Shown here: positions 25,766 through 34,018 of the stretch, one piece after another
Layout of the letters: every line of letters starts with the position of its first letter
Numbering within the stretch: the first letter of the stretch is position 1
Source: Denitrovibrio acetiphilus DSM 12809
Lineage (GTDB): Bacteria > Chrysiogenota > Deferribacteres > Deferribacterales > Geovibrionaceae
Direction: 5' to 3'
Length of the DNA stretch: 64,000 bases
Assembly (NCBI RefSeq): GCF_000025725.1
Contig: NC_013943.1
Coordinates: 1,240,001-1,304,000 of the forward strand
The notes under the pieces: model-generated
Databases searched by the model: none
What the model saw: the letters and a program-made list of their open reading frames with translations, nothing else
Told to the model about the DNA's origin: nothing
Position numbers and translations under genes: made by a program

Positions 25766-25998
25766 ATATGTTTAAGTGTGGATGAATGAGCTAATCACAG
25801 TATAAGTCATTGCGGGGAATGTAATGACGCGAAGCAATCTCAGGATTAAATCACGAGTTCAGAGACTGCCACAACTCTGCGGGTTTCACAGTGACGTATT
25901 TTGCATATGCTCTAGCGAACTGTACAACAAAGTTGTAAACTCGTGCATTAAGCACGTGTGAAACAGTAGAACCACGGGTTAATCCGTAGATATTTATC
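25765..25998 (+). repeat. Interspersed ~230-bp non-coding repeat, copy B
   Basis: Same order of landmarks as copy A: GGATGAATGAGCTAATCACAG, GTCATTGCG, TAATGACGCGAAGCAATCTC, CAGAGACTGCCACA, CACAGTGACGT, TTTTGCATATGCTC, CAACAAAGTTG, TTAAGCACGTG, CAGTAGAACCACGGGTTAA. Divergence from copies A and C is scattered, with small insertions and deletions, and no frame is kept. The 130 bases from here to the hyb terminator show nothing recognisable. Confidence 0.85.
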
Positions 25999-26132
25999 CC
26001 CAGTCTCTGCTCAAAATTAATACCAATTGCACAATCCGATTTAATAAGCTTATCCCAATGCGGTTAAATTCTTACTGTAAATTTTATGTCTTCATTTGCG
26101 TCTGTTGTCGCATATATAGTCAGGATATTGAA

Positions 26133-26167
26133 CAAAAAAAGGGGCAGAAACATAAATGCCTCTGCCC
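26133..26167 (-). terminator. Rho-independent terminator of the hyb operon
   Basis: On the minus strand GGGCAGA pairs with TCTGCCC around a 12-base loop and is followed by CTTTTTTT. It sits 30 bases after the stop of the maturation protease gene. Confidence 0.85.
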
Positions 26168-26198
26168 TTGATAAGAATCATAAAGTGTATCTTAGCTT

Positions 26199-26678
26199 TT
26201 ATTTTTGAGTGAGTTCTATTCCCATTGCATTAAGCTCTGAAACTATCATCTGATCTATCTCTCCCACACGTTTTTGAACAGAAGAGCTGAGTTCCACAGA
26301 ACTTTCAAGGCTTTCAGGGATAACACCGTAAAAGGTTATAGTTTTCGGTGCTTTGCCTCTGAGTTCGCTCAGTGTGAGGACTTCCTGAAGTCCTATCTGG
26401 TGTGGAGACATTTTTGCAGGAATTTTATCCAGCATAATGTCATCTTTTTCGTACACACGCAGTTCTCCAGGCTCACCTTCTGCTTCCAGAGAGTCAACAA
26501 TAATAACATGCTGAGTCTCTTCCAGCTTATGTATAGCAAGTATGCCCATTGTTCCGGCGTCATAAAATTCGACATCGTCACACGCTTCATACTTCTTATT
26601 CATATGTTTGATAAGGTGAACGCCTAATCCTTCATCACTGAGGAGCAGGTTCCCTGCACCAAAAACAACCGTTTGCAT
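26199..26678 (-). CDS. hybD: Hydrogenase maturation endopeptidase
   Basis: A 159-residue cytosolic protease that removes the C-terminal peptide of the NiFe large subunit after nickel insertion. The start MQTVVFGAGNLLLSDEGLGVHLI holds the conserved glutamate, DAGTMGIL the second metal-site acid region, and KMSPHQIGLQEVL the histidine. Length and layout fit HybD/HyaD. It overlaps the large subunit gene by one base, so it is the last gene of hybOABCD. Its expected target is the 15-residue tail after His545 of the neighbouring large subunit. Confidence 0.93.
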   Translation of the reverse strand: MQTVVFGAGNLLLSDEGLGVHLIKHMNKKYEACDDVEFYDAGTMGILAIHKLEETQHVIIVDSLEAEGEPGELRVYEKDDIMLDKIPAKMSPHQIGLQEVLTLSELRGKAPKTITFYGVIPESLESSVELSSSVQKRVGEIDQMIVSELNAMGIELTQK

Positions 26679-28360
26679 TATCTCACCTTTACGCTTGTAA
26701 CTTCTTTGCCTTCAGGGTCGATGGAGTGAACAGCACATGCGATACAAGGATCGAATGAGTGTACCGTTCTGATAACTTCAAGTGGTTTTTCGATATCAGC
26801 CACAGGATTGCCGAGGATACTTTGTTCGTATGGTCCGGCAACGTTTTCTTCATCCCTTGGGCTTGCGTTCCATGTTGAAGGTACAACAGCCTGATAGTTT
26901 GTCAGTTTACCGTTGTTAATTACCATCCAGTGGGAGAGAGTACCTCTAGGGGCTTCGTGAAAGCCTACACCCTGATATTCGCCCATAGGCATTTCAACGT
27001 GGTTAGTATAAACATTGTCGCCTTTTGCAAGGTTGTCAATGAGCATGTCAAGGTATTTGATGGATTTATCAGCCATGATAACTGAGCGGATAGCTCTTGT
27101 TACGTGGCGTCCCATAGTAGACTGAAGGTCATTAACAGTGATACCGATTTTACTTACTGCATTGTCAACAAGTGTTTTAACATGTTTGTCGCCGGCAGCG
27201 TATGAAGCGAGAATCTGAGCTACAGGTCCAACCTGAATAGCTCTTCCATCAAGTCTTGGAGCCTTACACCATGTATATTTACCGTCAGGGTCAAACTCAG
27301 AGTATTTTGGCTCTGTTTCACCCTGGAATGGGTTTTTAGGTTTACCGTCTTCATACCATGCATGTTTTGTAGACTCTGTGGTTCCGTTTATAAGAGCTTC
27401 ATCTTTGTGGTCTTTAAGAAGTCTGAAGTTTTTCAGGTCTCCGTCGTGGATGATACCACCGGACATATCAAATTTTGTCATTGTGGCATCGAGCGGGAAC
27501 TCAGGTATAGCAAGGTAGTTATCAACACCTCTGCCGTACTTAAACCACTCTTTGTACATGCTGCCTATGGCAAGCACGTCAGGGTAAAGAACATTTTTAA
27601 CGAAATCTCTGGTCTCTTCCATAAGTGAACGGAGTAGCGCAACACGTTCCATATTAAGTGTTGCTTCGTTATCCATATTGATAGCAGTGGCTACACCACC
27701 CATGCAGAGGTTCTGAATGTGTGGGTCTTTACCGCCGAGTATTGCAACAGCGGAAGCTGCTTTTTTCTGATAATCAAGGGCTTTCAGATAGTGTGCAGCA
27801 GCCATGAGGTTAACTTCCGGGCTAAGTTTCATTGCCGGGTGTCCCCAGTATCCTGAACCAAATATCCCGAGTTTGCCTGTTTGGACGAATGCTGTAAGTC
27901 TCTCTTTCACTGCTTTGAACTCTGTTACAGAGTTACCGTGCCAGTTAGAAAGGGACTGAGCTATCTGAGCTGTTTTCTTAGGGTCTGCTGAAAGTGCACT
28001 TACGATGTCCACCCAGTCAAGTGCTGAAAGGTGATAGAAATGCACAATGTGGTCTTGCAGGGAGTGCTGAGCTATCATTATGTTTCTGACAAGCTGAGCG
28101 TTCAGAGGTACTTCAACATTATATGCGTTCTCAAGTGAACGGATTGAGCTGATGGCGTGCACTGTTGTACAAACTCCACAGAATCTCTGAGCAAAAACCC
28201 ATGCATCTCTCGGGTCTCTGCCGATAAGTATCTTCTCGATACCTCTCCACATCTGAGCAGATGACCATGCTTTTGACACTTTCCCGCCGTCAACTTCGAA
28301 ATCAATTCGGAGGTGTCCTTCAATTCTTGTAATCGGATCTATTGTTATTCTCTTTCCCAT
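26678..28360 (-). CDS. hybC: NiFe hydrogenase large subunit (Hyb type)
   Basis: The 560-residue catalytic subunit binding the Ni-Fe(CN)2CO centre. The nickel ligands are in QRFCGVCTTVHA (Cys61, Cys64) and DPCIACAVH (Cys539, Cys542); His545 is the cleavage point, leaving a 15-residue tail (SIDPEGKEVTSVKVR) for removal. The N-terminus RITIDPITRIEGHLRID is also typical. No signal peptide: export occurs with the Tat-signal-bearing small subunit. The gene company (HybA ferredoxin plus HybB membrane protein) places it in group 1, HybC-like, a periplasm-facing H2 uptake enzyme. Confidence 0.96.
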   Translation of the reverse strand: MGKRITIDPITRIEGHLRIDFEVDGGKVSKAWSSAQMWRGIEKILIGRDPRDAWVFAQRFCGVCTTVHAISSIRSLENAYNVEVPLNAQLVRNIMIAQHSLQDHIVHFYHLSALDWVDIVSALSADPKKTAQIAQSLSNWHGNSVTEFKAVKERLTAFVQTGKLGIFGSGYWGHPAMKLSPEVNLMAAAHYLKALDYQKKAASAVAILGGKDPHIQNLCMGGVATAINMDNEATLNMERVALLRSLMEETRDFVKNVLYPDVLAIGSMYKEWFKYGRGVDNYLAIPEFPLDATMTKFDMSGGIIHDGDLKNFRLLKDHKDEALINGTTESTKHAWYEDGKPKNPFQGETEPKYSEFDPDGKYTWCKAPRLDGRAIQVGPVAQILASYAAGDKHVKTLVDNAVSKIGITVNDLQSTMGRHVTRAIRSVIMADKSIKYLDMLIDNLAKGDNVYTNHVEMPMGEYQGVGFHEAPRGTLSHWMVINNGKLTNYQAVVPSTWNASPRDEENVAGPYEQSILGNPVADIEKPLEVIRTVHSFDPCIACAVHSIDPEGKEVTSVKVR

Positions 28361-28378
28361 TTATATCTCTCCTGAAAA

Positions 28379-29575
28379 TTAATGAACGTCTGCAGTGTTA
28401 TTGTGTACTTTGGGCATTATAGGAAATAGTTTTACCAGTACCATATAACCAAGTATTTCAAATGCAACCAGACCGATAGTGATAAAGAACTCCGGTAGTG
28501 ACGGGAAGTAGCTCCAGTTACCGTGCGGATTATATCCTACGAGGTACACATTAAACCTGTACCATCCGCCACCGACAAGCAGTAGCATCGCGGATATAAA
28601 CACCATTCGCGGTGATGAGCGGAATTGCTTCCACATCAATATGAACGACCCTGCTGCTATTAGCACTATTTCTGCAAGGAACATCATAGAGTTATAGTCA
28701 CCTGCAAAGGCTCTTCCGAGCTCTCCTCTGTATATGAGGTCTGCAAGTCTGATTGTGAGCCATACGGCTGTAACATATGGGATAACCCTTGAGAGACGCT
28801 GTGTCTCTGACTCAAAAGGTCTGTTAAATGCCATTGATGAAGCAAAAGATTCAAAAATAACAACAGAGTAACCTATGTAGAGTGCATTAATGACGAACAG
28901 CAGAGGAAGAAACTCTGTGTGCCATATCGGGTCAACCTTTGATTTTGCGATAATCAGCATAGAGCCGAGTGATGATTGGTGCATTGTCGGCAGTGTTATA
29001 CCAAGAACAACGATAAAGATAAGGACTTTATCGAGTTTCGGGTATAGCTTCATTGCGAACTTCTTAACTTTAGGGAACTTCGGTGTTTTGGAATGAATAA
29101 ATTTTTCCAGAATAGCCGGGAGAACCTCAAGCATAAGTACCACGTTGTATGCCATAATACATACCGCAACTTCGAACATTACGGAGTTGGGCTGCCATCT
29201 TGTCGGGATAAAAAAGCTGTAAGCGTTCCAGTAGCGTCCTATATCCACCATAACAGAGAGACCTGCAAGCATGTAGCCAAACAAACTTGTTACAAGGGCA
29301 GAGCGTATCAGCGGGTGATACTTCATTCTGTTCATGATGTAGATGATGATAGCCATAGCGTAACCACCACAGGCAAGAGCTGTACTTGTGGCAACATCAT
29401 ATGCGATCCATATACCCCATGGGTAGCCGTCGGACATGTTTGTAACAGCGCCGATCCCTTTTACGAAACGGACGCCGACAAGGAAAAAGCCGATTACTAC
29501 AAAAAACAGGAGCACATAAAACGAAGGGGTGAGTATCTTTGCCCTGTGGATATGATATTCATCGTTATGGGTCAT
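28379..29575 (-). CDS. hybB: Hydrogenase membrane subunit HybB (NrfD/PsrC family)
   Basis: A 398-residue membrane protein with about ten transmembrane helices and no haem motif, which links the hydrogenase and the HybA ferredoxin to the quinone pool. Recognisable parts are the N-terminal FYVLLFFVVIGFFLVGVRFV, DGYPWGIWIAYDVATSTALACGG, and HQSSLGSMLIIAKSKVDPIWH. The ATG overlaps the hybA stop by one base. It is 19 bases ahead of hybC. In E. coli HybB this subunit is thought to couple H2 oxidation to charge movement. Confidence 0.93.
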   Translation of the reverse strand: MTHNDEYHIHRAKILTPSFYVLLFFVVIGFFLVGVRFVKGIGAVTNMSDGYPWGIWIAYDVATSTALACGGYAMAIIIYIMNRMKYHPLIRSALVTSLFGYMLAGLSVMVDIGRYWNAYSFFIPTRWQPNSVMFEVAVCIMAYNVVLMLEVLPAILEKFIHSKTPKFPKVKKFAMKLYPKLDKVLIFIVVLGITLPTMHQSSLGSMLIIAKSKVDPIWHTEFLPLLFVINALYIGYSVVIFESFASSMAFNRPFESETQRLSRVIPYVTAVWLTIRLADLIYRGELGRAFAGDYNSMMFLAEIVLIAAGSFILMWKQFRSSPRMVFISAMLLLVGGGWYRFNVYLVGYNPHGNWSYFPSLPEFFITIGLVAFEILGYMVLVKLFPIMPKVHNNTADVH

Positions 29576-30531
29576 TATTTGTCCCCTCCTTCATCTTCGT
29601 GTTTAAGCTCAGTTTCGATCTCTTTTTCTATTACGTGTTCTTTTTCAACCTGTTGAGCTGTTTTTCTGTTTTTCAGCGCAACCATGGCAAGAAAACCGTA
29701 AAGAGCAACAGGAGCAATGAAACCTTTGTAAAGTGTGTGCTGAATGTGTTCAGAACGCACCGCGGCAGATTCTTTTTCCAGCTCCGGGAAGCCCAGATTA
29801 GAGAAGTCTGTTCCGGCAAGGTAAAGGACGTTTGTTCCGCCAACTTCGTATTCACCGTAGATCTCTCCGGTATATTTTTCAGGAGAAGTGACTAGTCTTC
29901 TCTTAGCTTCAGCCAGAAGGTCTTTACGTTTACCGTATATCACAGCCTGGGTAGGACATGTTTCAACACATGCCGGTTCGCCTTTGACCTTAAGGTTGGT
30001 ATATTTGCAAAGGTCGCATTTAACGATCTTAGGGAACGTTTCAGGCCAGCCGAACTTTGGAATGTTGAACGGACAGGCAATCTGGCAGTATCTGCAGCCG
30101 ATGCATTTATTTTTGTCATAGAAAACAATGCCTCTCTCTTTCTCTTGTTCCATAGCGCTGACAGGGCAGGCTGAAACACAGGAAGGTTTGATGCAGTGCA
30201 TACACTGGTATTTTACGTAATCCCAGTTTGCTTCATTTTCTTTATCTTTGTAGAGTTTGATAATGTTTCTTGTGCGATAGTCAAGGTCTTCCGGTGAGTC
30301 CCATATTCTGTCTTCGTCACTCGGAGAAGGCACCGCCTCCATGTCATTGACCTGTTTGCACTTGGTCACACAAGCTTTGCATCCGACACACAGGGTGGAG
30401 TCATAAAGCATCCCTACTGCTTCGTCGGATTCCTTCAGGTGTTCCTCTTCGGCATGGAGACTGAAGGGTGCAGCGACAAGAGCACCGCCCGCCGCAGCGG
30501 ACTTCAGAAAATCACGCCTGGTCTTCTTCAT
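29575..30531 (-). CDS. hybA: Hydrogenase 4Fe-4S ferredoxin subunit HybA
   Basis: A 318-residue periplasmic electron carrier. The N-terminus has a Tat signal (TRRDFLKSAAAGGALVAAP). Four iron-sulfur clusters are indicated: CVGCKACVTKC near residue 48, CMHCIKPSCVSACP near 109, CIGCRYCQIACP near 142 and CDLCKYTNLKVKGEPACVETCP near 170. A C-terminal membrane anchor (FIAPVALYGFLAMVALK) holds it beside HybB. It overlaps hybO by 20 bases and hybB by one, with GAGGGAG in front of its ATG. Confidence 0.94.
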   Translation of the reverse strand: MKKTRRDFLKSAAAGGALVAAPFSLHAEEEHLKESDEAVGMLYDSTLCVGCKACVTKCKQVNDMEAVPSPSDEDRIWDSPEDLDYRTRNIIKLYKDKENEANWDYVKYQCMHCIKPSCVSACPVSAMEQEKERGIVFYDKNKCIGCRYCQIACPFNIPKFGWPETFPKIVKCDLCKYTNLKVKGEPACVETCPTQAVIYGKRKDLLAEAKRRLVTSPEKYTGEIYGEYEVGGTNVLYLAGTDFSNLGFPELEKESAAVRSEHIQHTLYKGFIAPVALYGFLAMVALKNRKTAQQVEKEHVIEKEIETELKHEDEGGDK

Positions 30532-31615
30532 CTTCTCCCTCCTTTGGAAGCTTCTTAGCCATCATTGCGCTGGCTCCGATACCTGCACCTGCAAACATAC
30601 CTACTACAGCAGTCGTAAGCGGATCAGCACCTTTGCCACGCTTGGACGGGTTAGCATTAGGATAGAAGTCAGGAGGTGTAACCTCGTGTATCTGAACTCT
30701 GTCATATATTGATGTGTGGAACATTACGTCAGGCTCTGTACACCCGATACAAGGGTGACCCATAGCGACTGGCCATACGCCGACATCGTTGAATCTTTGT
30801 GTTGAACAGTTAGCAAATGTTACAGGACCTTTGCAGCCGAGTCTGTAAAGACAGTAACCGAGTGTATGCCCTTCGTCTCCGAACTGTTCTGCGAAACGTC
30901 CTGCATCGAAATGCGGTCTGCGTTCACAGTGTTCGTGGATACGTCTGCCGTAGGCAAATTCAGGTCTGTTAAGCTGGTCAAGTTTAGGAAGTTTTTTTAA
31001 TGTGAGATAGTAAAGTATAACAGCAAGAAGATTATAAGGGCTTGGAGGGCATCCTGGTACATTAATAACAGGCTTATCTTTTACAAGACTTGCTGCCGAC
31101 ACTGCTTTTGTCGGGTTAGGAGCAGCAGCCTGAACACCGCCGAACGATGAGCAGGTACCGATGTTAATAACCATTGCCGCACCTTCGGCAACCTCTTTCA
31201 GAGAATCCTGAGCTGTTTTACCTGCTACTTTGCAGTAAACTCCATTCTCAGCAAGTGGGACAGCACCTTCCACAACCAGTATGTATTTGCCCCAATTGTT
31301 TTTCATACTGTTGTGAAGTGATTCTTCCGCCTGATATCCGGAACCTATCATAAGTGTTTCATGGTAGTCCAGAGAGATGAGATCAAGAATAAGAGAAGCA
31401 GTATCCGGATGTCCTGAACGGATAAGGGATTCGGAGCATCCAGTACACTCCTGAAAATGAAGCCAGATAACCGGCGGTCTGTTGTCTGCTGTTGCTGCTT
31501 CAGCAACTTTTGAGCTCATAGAGACCGGAAGTCCCATCATGGCTGTCAAGCCTGCTGTCAACCGCAGAAAGTCACGCCTTTTTATGCCGGCGCTGAATAG
31601 TGAATTGTCAGACAT
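30512..31615 (-). CDS. hybO: NiFe hydrogenase small subunit
   Basis: The 367-residue electron-transfer subunit. A Tat signal (KRRDFLRL, residues 12-19) is followed by the mature part with three clusters: proximal cluster in QECTGCSESL and CSSFGGVQAA, then CLYRLGCKGPVTFANC and HPCIGCTEPD. A C-terminal hydrophobic helix (PLTTAVVGMFAGAGIGASAMMA) anchors it in the membrane. Start 31615 is preferred over 31627 because GAGG lies six bases upstream. First gene of the operon; about 890 bases of AT-rich DNA lie upstream. Confidence 0.95.
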   Translation of the reverse strand: MSDNSLFSAGIKRRDFLRLTAGLTAMMGLPVSMSSKVAEAATADNRPPVIWLHFQECTGCSESLIRSGHPDTASLILDLISLDYHETLMIGSGYQAEESLHNSMKNNWGKYILVVEGAVPLAENGVYCKVAGKTAQDSLKEVAEGAAMVINIGTCSSFGGVQAAAPNPTKAVSAASLVKDKPVINVPGCPPSPYNLLAVILYYLTLKKLPKLDQLNRPEFAYGRRIHEHCERRPHFDAGRFAEQFGDEGHTLGYCLYRLGCKGPVTFANCSTQRFNDVGVWPVAMGHPCIGCTEPDVMFHTSIYDRVQIHEVTPPDFYPNANPSKRGKGADPLTTAVVGMFAGAGIGASAMMAKKLPKEGEDEEDQA

Positions 31616-31639
31616 AGTAAACCTCATAATAATGTTATC

Positions 31640-32346
31640 GATTAAAGTTCAAGTTAACTTAGCGTTTACTCAATAAAATGATCCTCTAGTTGGATCTTAT
31701 ACTTTATGTTTTATATCAACAACATAACTGTAATATAAATGCAACATCTTTTTAATCAAGGGTACATTTTAAAACGCTGAACCATATTATGTTAGAGATG
31801 ATGATGTTATGTATGGTTGAAATATTTTATAAAAAAAGTTTAGTATACGTACTTTTTTTGAGCTTGATTTTATAATACTTTAGGTGCTCATATTATGTTT
31901 TTTGATTATATGAGGGTATGTTATTATGTATGCTTATAAATGAACCAGTGCTTGTTTTTTAAATTGATAAATTCAATTAAAATAATTTTGGAAATATTTT
32001 TGATAACATGGTTATAATAATATCAACTATTAGACGTTTGAATAATGGTTACTTTCAGAAAGATTATACAGCAATTCAGGCATATGTATATTTAGAGCAT
32101 GTGTTTAGTATGGTTTTTCATTTATTTTGCAAAAATTGTTATGTATTAGCATTTTATGGGGTGAGCGAATTTGTCTTAAGTGATAGTTTTATATGCAGAA
32201 ATTTATTAGATACTTTAATTCATAAACTTAATATGCAATCATTGTTTATTAATCTCATACAAGTATTAATGACGTGACGAGATGTCGGCATAATTCATGT
32301 TTTTGACTATTTGACAGGGCTTCTATGGTATGTTGTGTTATTATAA
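31640..32346. other. AT-rich intergenic stretch without a convincing gene
   Basis: Very AT-rich DNA upstream of the hyb operon. The only frame of note is an 89-codon one on the plus strand (32008-32277), whose cysteine- and phenylalanine-rich product resembles nothing and which lacks a good ribosome binding site. The region probably carries the hyb promoter, but no clear pair of boxes was found. Regulatory sites for the hydrogenase are expected here. Confidence 0.5.
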
Positions 32347-32379
32347 GAACAATATTTTTGTTTCAGTATTGTTCTTTTT
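32347..32379 (+). terminator. Terminator-like hairpin with no assigned upstream gene
   Basis: GAACAATA (32347-32354) pairs perfectly with TATTGTTC (32367-32374), followed by TTTTTG. A perfect TTGACA (32311-32316) lies just upstream, so the hairpin may instead be the 5' end of the transcript of the methyltransferase gene downstream. Confidence 0.45.
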
Positions 32380-32503
32380 GACAGCAAAAATTTAACAATA
32401 GAAAAGCGTAATATAAGTGATTAGGGAAACTGATCAGGTTTCTCTGGTAATAATACTTTCATTTTTAATTCTTATGCAGTATATTCCAAATCCGGTGGTG
32501 AAC

Positions 32504-33667
32504 ATGAACTTTAAAGAGAAAAGCGAAATACTGATAACCTGTCCGAAAGAGATACCTCAGTACCTCGAAAAAGAGATCAAAGCACTTGGCTTCCCTGTCC
32601 TTTATACAAGGAAAGCCGCAGTGGCAACAGAGGGCACACTTGAAGACTGTATGTTTCTTAATATGCACATAAGAACAGGGCACAGAGTGCTTTACCTGCT
32701 TGAGAAGATGCGTGTGCAGAATGGGGATGTTCTCTATAAAAATGCTAAAAAGATCAAATGGGAAGAGATAATACCTATTGACGGATACTTTAGCGTCTCG
32801 TCTGCTGTGCTCAACACTACCATCAAAGACACGAGATTTGCATCATACAAGCTAAAAGATGCGATAGTAGACAGACTGCGTGACACAAAAGGCAAACGCC
32901 CTGATTCCGGTCCTGACGAAGAGAAGACGGTAATCTTTCTCTACTGGAAAGAGAATGACTGCTCTATATATATAGACACATCGGGTATCCCGCTTACCAG
33001 AAGAGGCTACAGGAAAAACCCGCTGAAGGCCCCTATGCAGGAAACTCTTGCTGCTGCCGCTCTTATGGCCGCTGGTTTTGACGGTACTGTCAATCTTGCA
33101 AACCCTATGTGCGGAAGCGGGACGATTCTCATCGAAGCTGCAATGATGGCAACTAATACCCCTTCAGGCGCTTTCAGAACAAATTTTGGTTTTATGCATC
33201 TTATTGGATATGATCATAAAGTTTTTGATAAAATATGCAACGAAGCTGCATCTAAAATCAAAAAATGTGAAATTAAGCTTTCCGGTTCAGACATAAGCCG
33301 TGATGCTGTACTGGCATCAAACATGAACATAGGCAATGCAGGATTTTCTAACCTGATACACATACAGAGATGTGATTTTCGTGAAAGTCACATTCCGAAA
33401 GGCGGAAAATTTCTGCTGATAGTAAACCCGGAGTACGGAATGCGTATGGGGGATGAGAAAAACCTTGAAGGAACCTACAGAGATATTGGAGATTTCTTTA
33501 AGAATAAGTGTCAGGGCGGAAAGTGTTTCATCTTTACCGGAAACCTTGGATTAGCCAAAAAAGTTGGTCTCAAGGCTGACAAGAGACACGTTTTCTGGAA
33601 TTCTAACATAGAATGCAGACTGCTTGAATACGAGGTTTATGAAGGTTCAAAGAGGTTTGACGACTGA
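32504..33667 (+). CDS. THUMP-domain 23S rRNA guanine methyltransferase (RlmL-N-like)
   Basis: A 387-residue SAM-dependent RNA methyltransferase. N-terminal ferredoxin-like and THUMP region (ILITCPKEIPQYLEKEIKALG to about residue 150) is followed by the Rossmann domain: NLANPMCGSGTILIEAAM is motif I, SGSDISRDAVLASNM motif II and LLIVNPEYGMRM the NPPY-like catalytic motif, here NPEYG. This matches YcbY/RlmL N-half proteins making m2G in 23S rRNA. Start at ATG 32504; the GTG at 32417 would add a hydrophobic stretch not seen in the family. Confidence 0.88.
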   Translation: MNFKEKSEILITCPKEIPQYLEKEIKALGFPVLYTRKAAVATEGTLEDCMFLNMHIRTGHRVLYLLEKMRVQNGDVLYKNAKKIKWEEIIPIDGYFSVSSAVLNTTIKDTRFASYKLKDAIVDRLRDTKGKRPDSGPDEEKTVIFLYWKENDCSIYIDTSGIPLTRRGYRKNPLKAPMQETLAAAALMAAGFDGTVNLANPMCGSGTILIEAAMMATNTPSGAFRTNFGFMHLIGYDHKVFDKICNEAASKIKKCEIKLSGSDISRDAVLASNMNIGNAGFSNLIHIQRCDFRESHIPKGGKFLLIVNPEYGMRMGDEKNLEGTYRDIGDFFKNKCQGGKCFIFTGNLGLAKKVGLKADKRHVFWNSNIECRLLEYEVYEGSKRFDD

Positions 33668-33755
33668 TATCACGGGGCGATGTCACTTAACATTTGCAAA
33701 AACAGCCGTGTGAGTTATAATTATATATATAAGAATAGTTTAAGGTGGTTTAACA

Positions 33756-33974
33756 ATGTTAAAGACTGGTTCAATCCTGTTTATCATCTCCCTGATTCTC
33801 GGGTTTAAATTCAAGATATTTCAGCTTATAGCTCTTATTATCGTTGCTGTTTACGCTCTTGTGATCCCATATTACTTTCTAATAATGAAGACATGCCGTA
33901 ACTGCGGTGTTAAAAACCCTCCTTTTAAAGAGGTTTGTCCTGTTTGTGGTGAGAAGGACTGGAAACGTCGTTAA
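33756..33974 (+). CDS. Small membrane protein with C-terminal zinc ribbon
   Basis: A 72-residue protein with two hydrophobic segments (about residues 5-20 and 22-43) and a short tail holding CRNCGVKNPPFKEVCPVCG, two CxxC knuckles 12 residues apart that probably bind zinc on the cytosolic side. AAGGTGG precedes the ATG. It lies between the rRNA methyltransferase and the helicase genes and may be co-transcribed with either. Function unknown. Confidence 0.75.
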   Translation: MLKTGSILFIISLILGFKFKIFQLIALIIVAVYALVIPYYFLIMKTCRNCGVKNPPFKEVCPVCGEKDWKRR

Positions 33975-34018
33975 AAGAAGTTGACCACGCTGGTGAGACT
34001 GTTTAGAATCTCTGACAA

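Noticed and set aside
25731-26170. Mobile element between TRAP permease and hyb operon
   Set aside because: No transposase frame, no terminal inverted repeats at the borders; content is two hairpins and one interspersed repeat copy.
32008-32277. 89-codon open frame on the plus strand upstream of the rRNA methyltransferase
   Set aside because: Very AT-rich, no good ribosome binding site, amino acid make-up (Phe, Cys, Leu, Ile) typical of random AT-rich translation, no recognisable motif.
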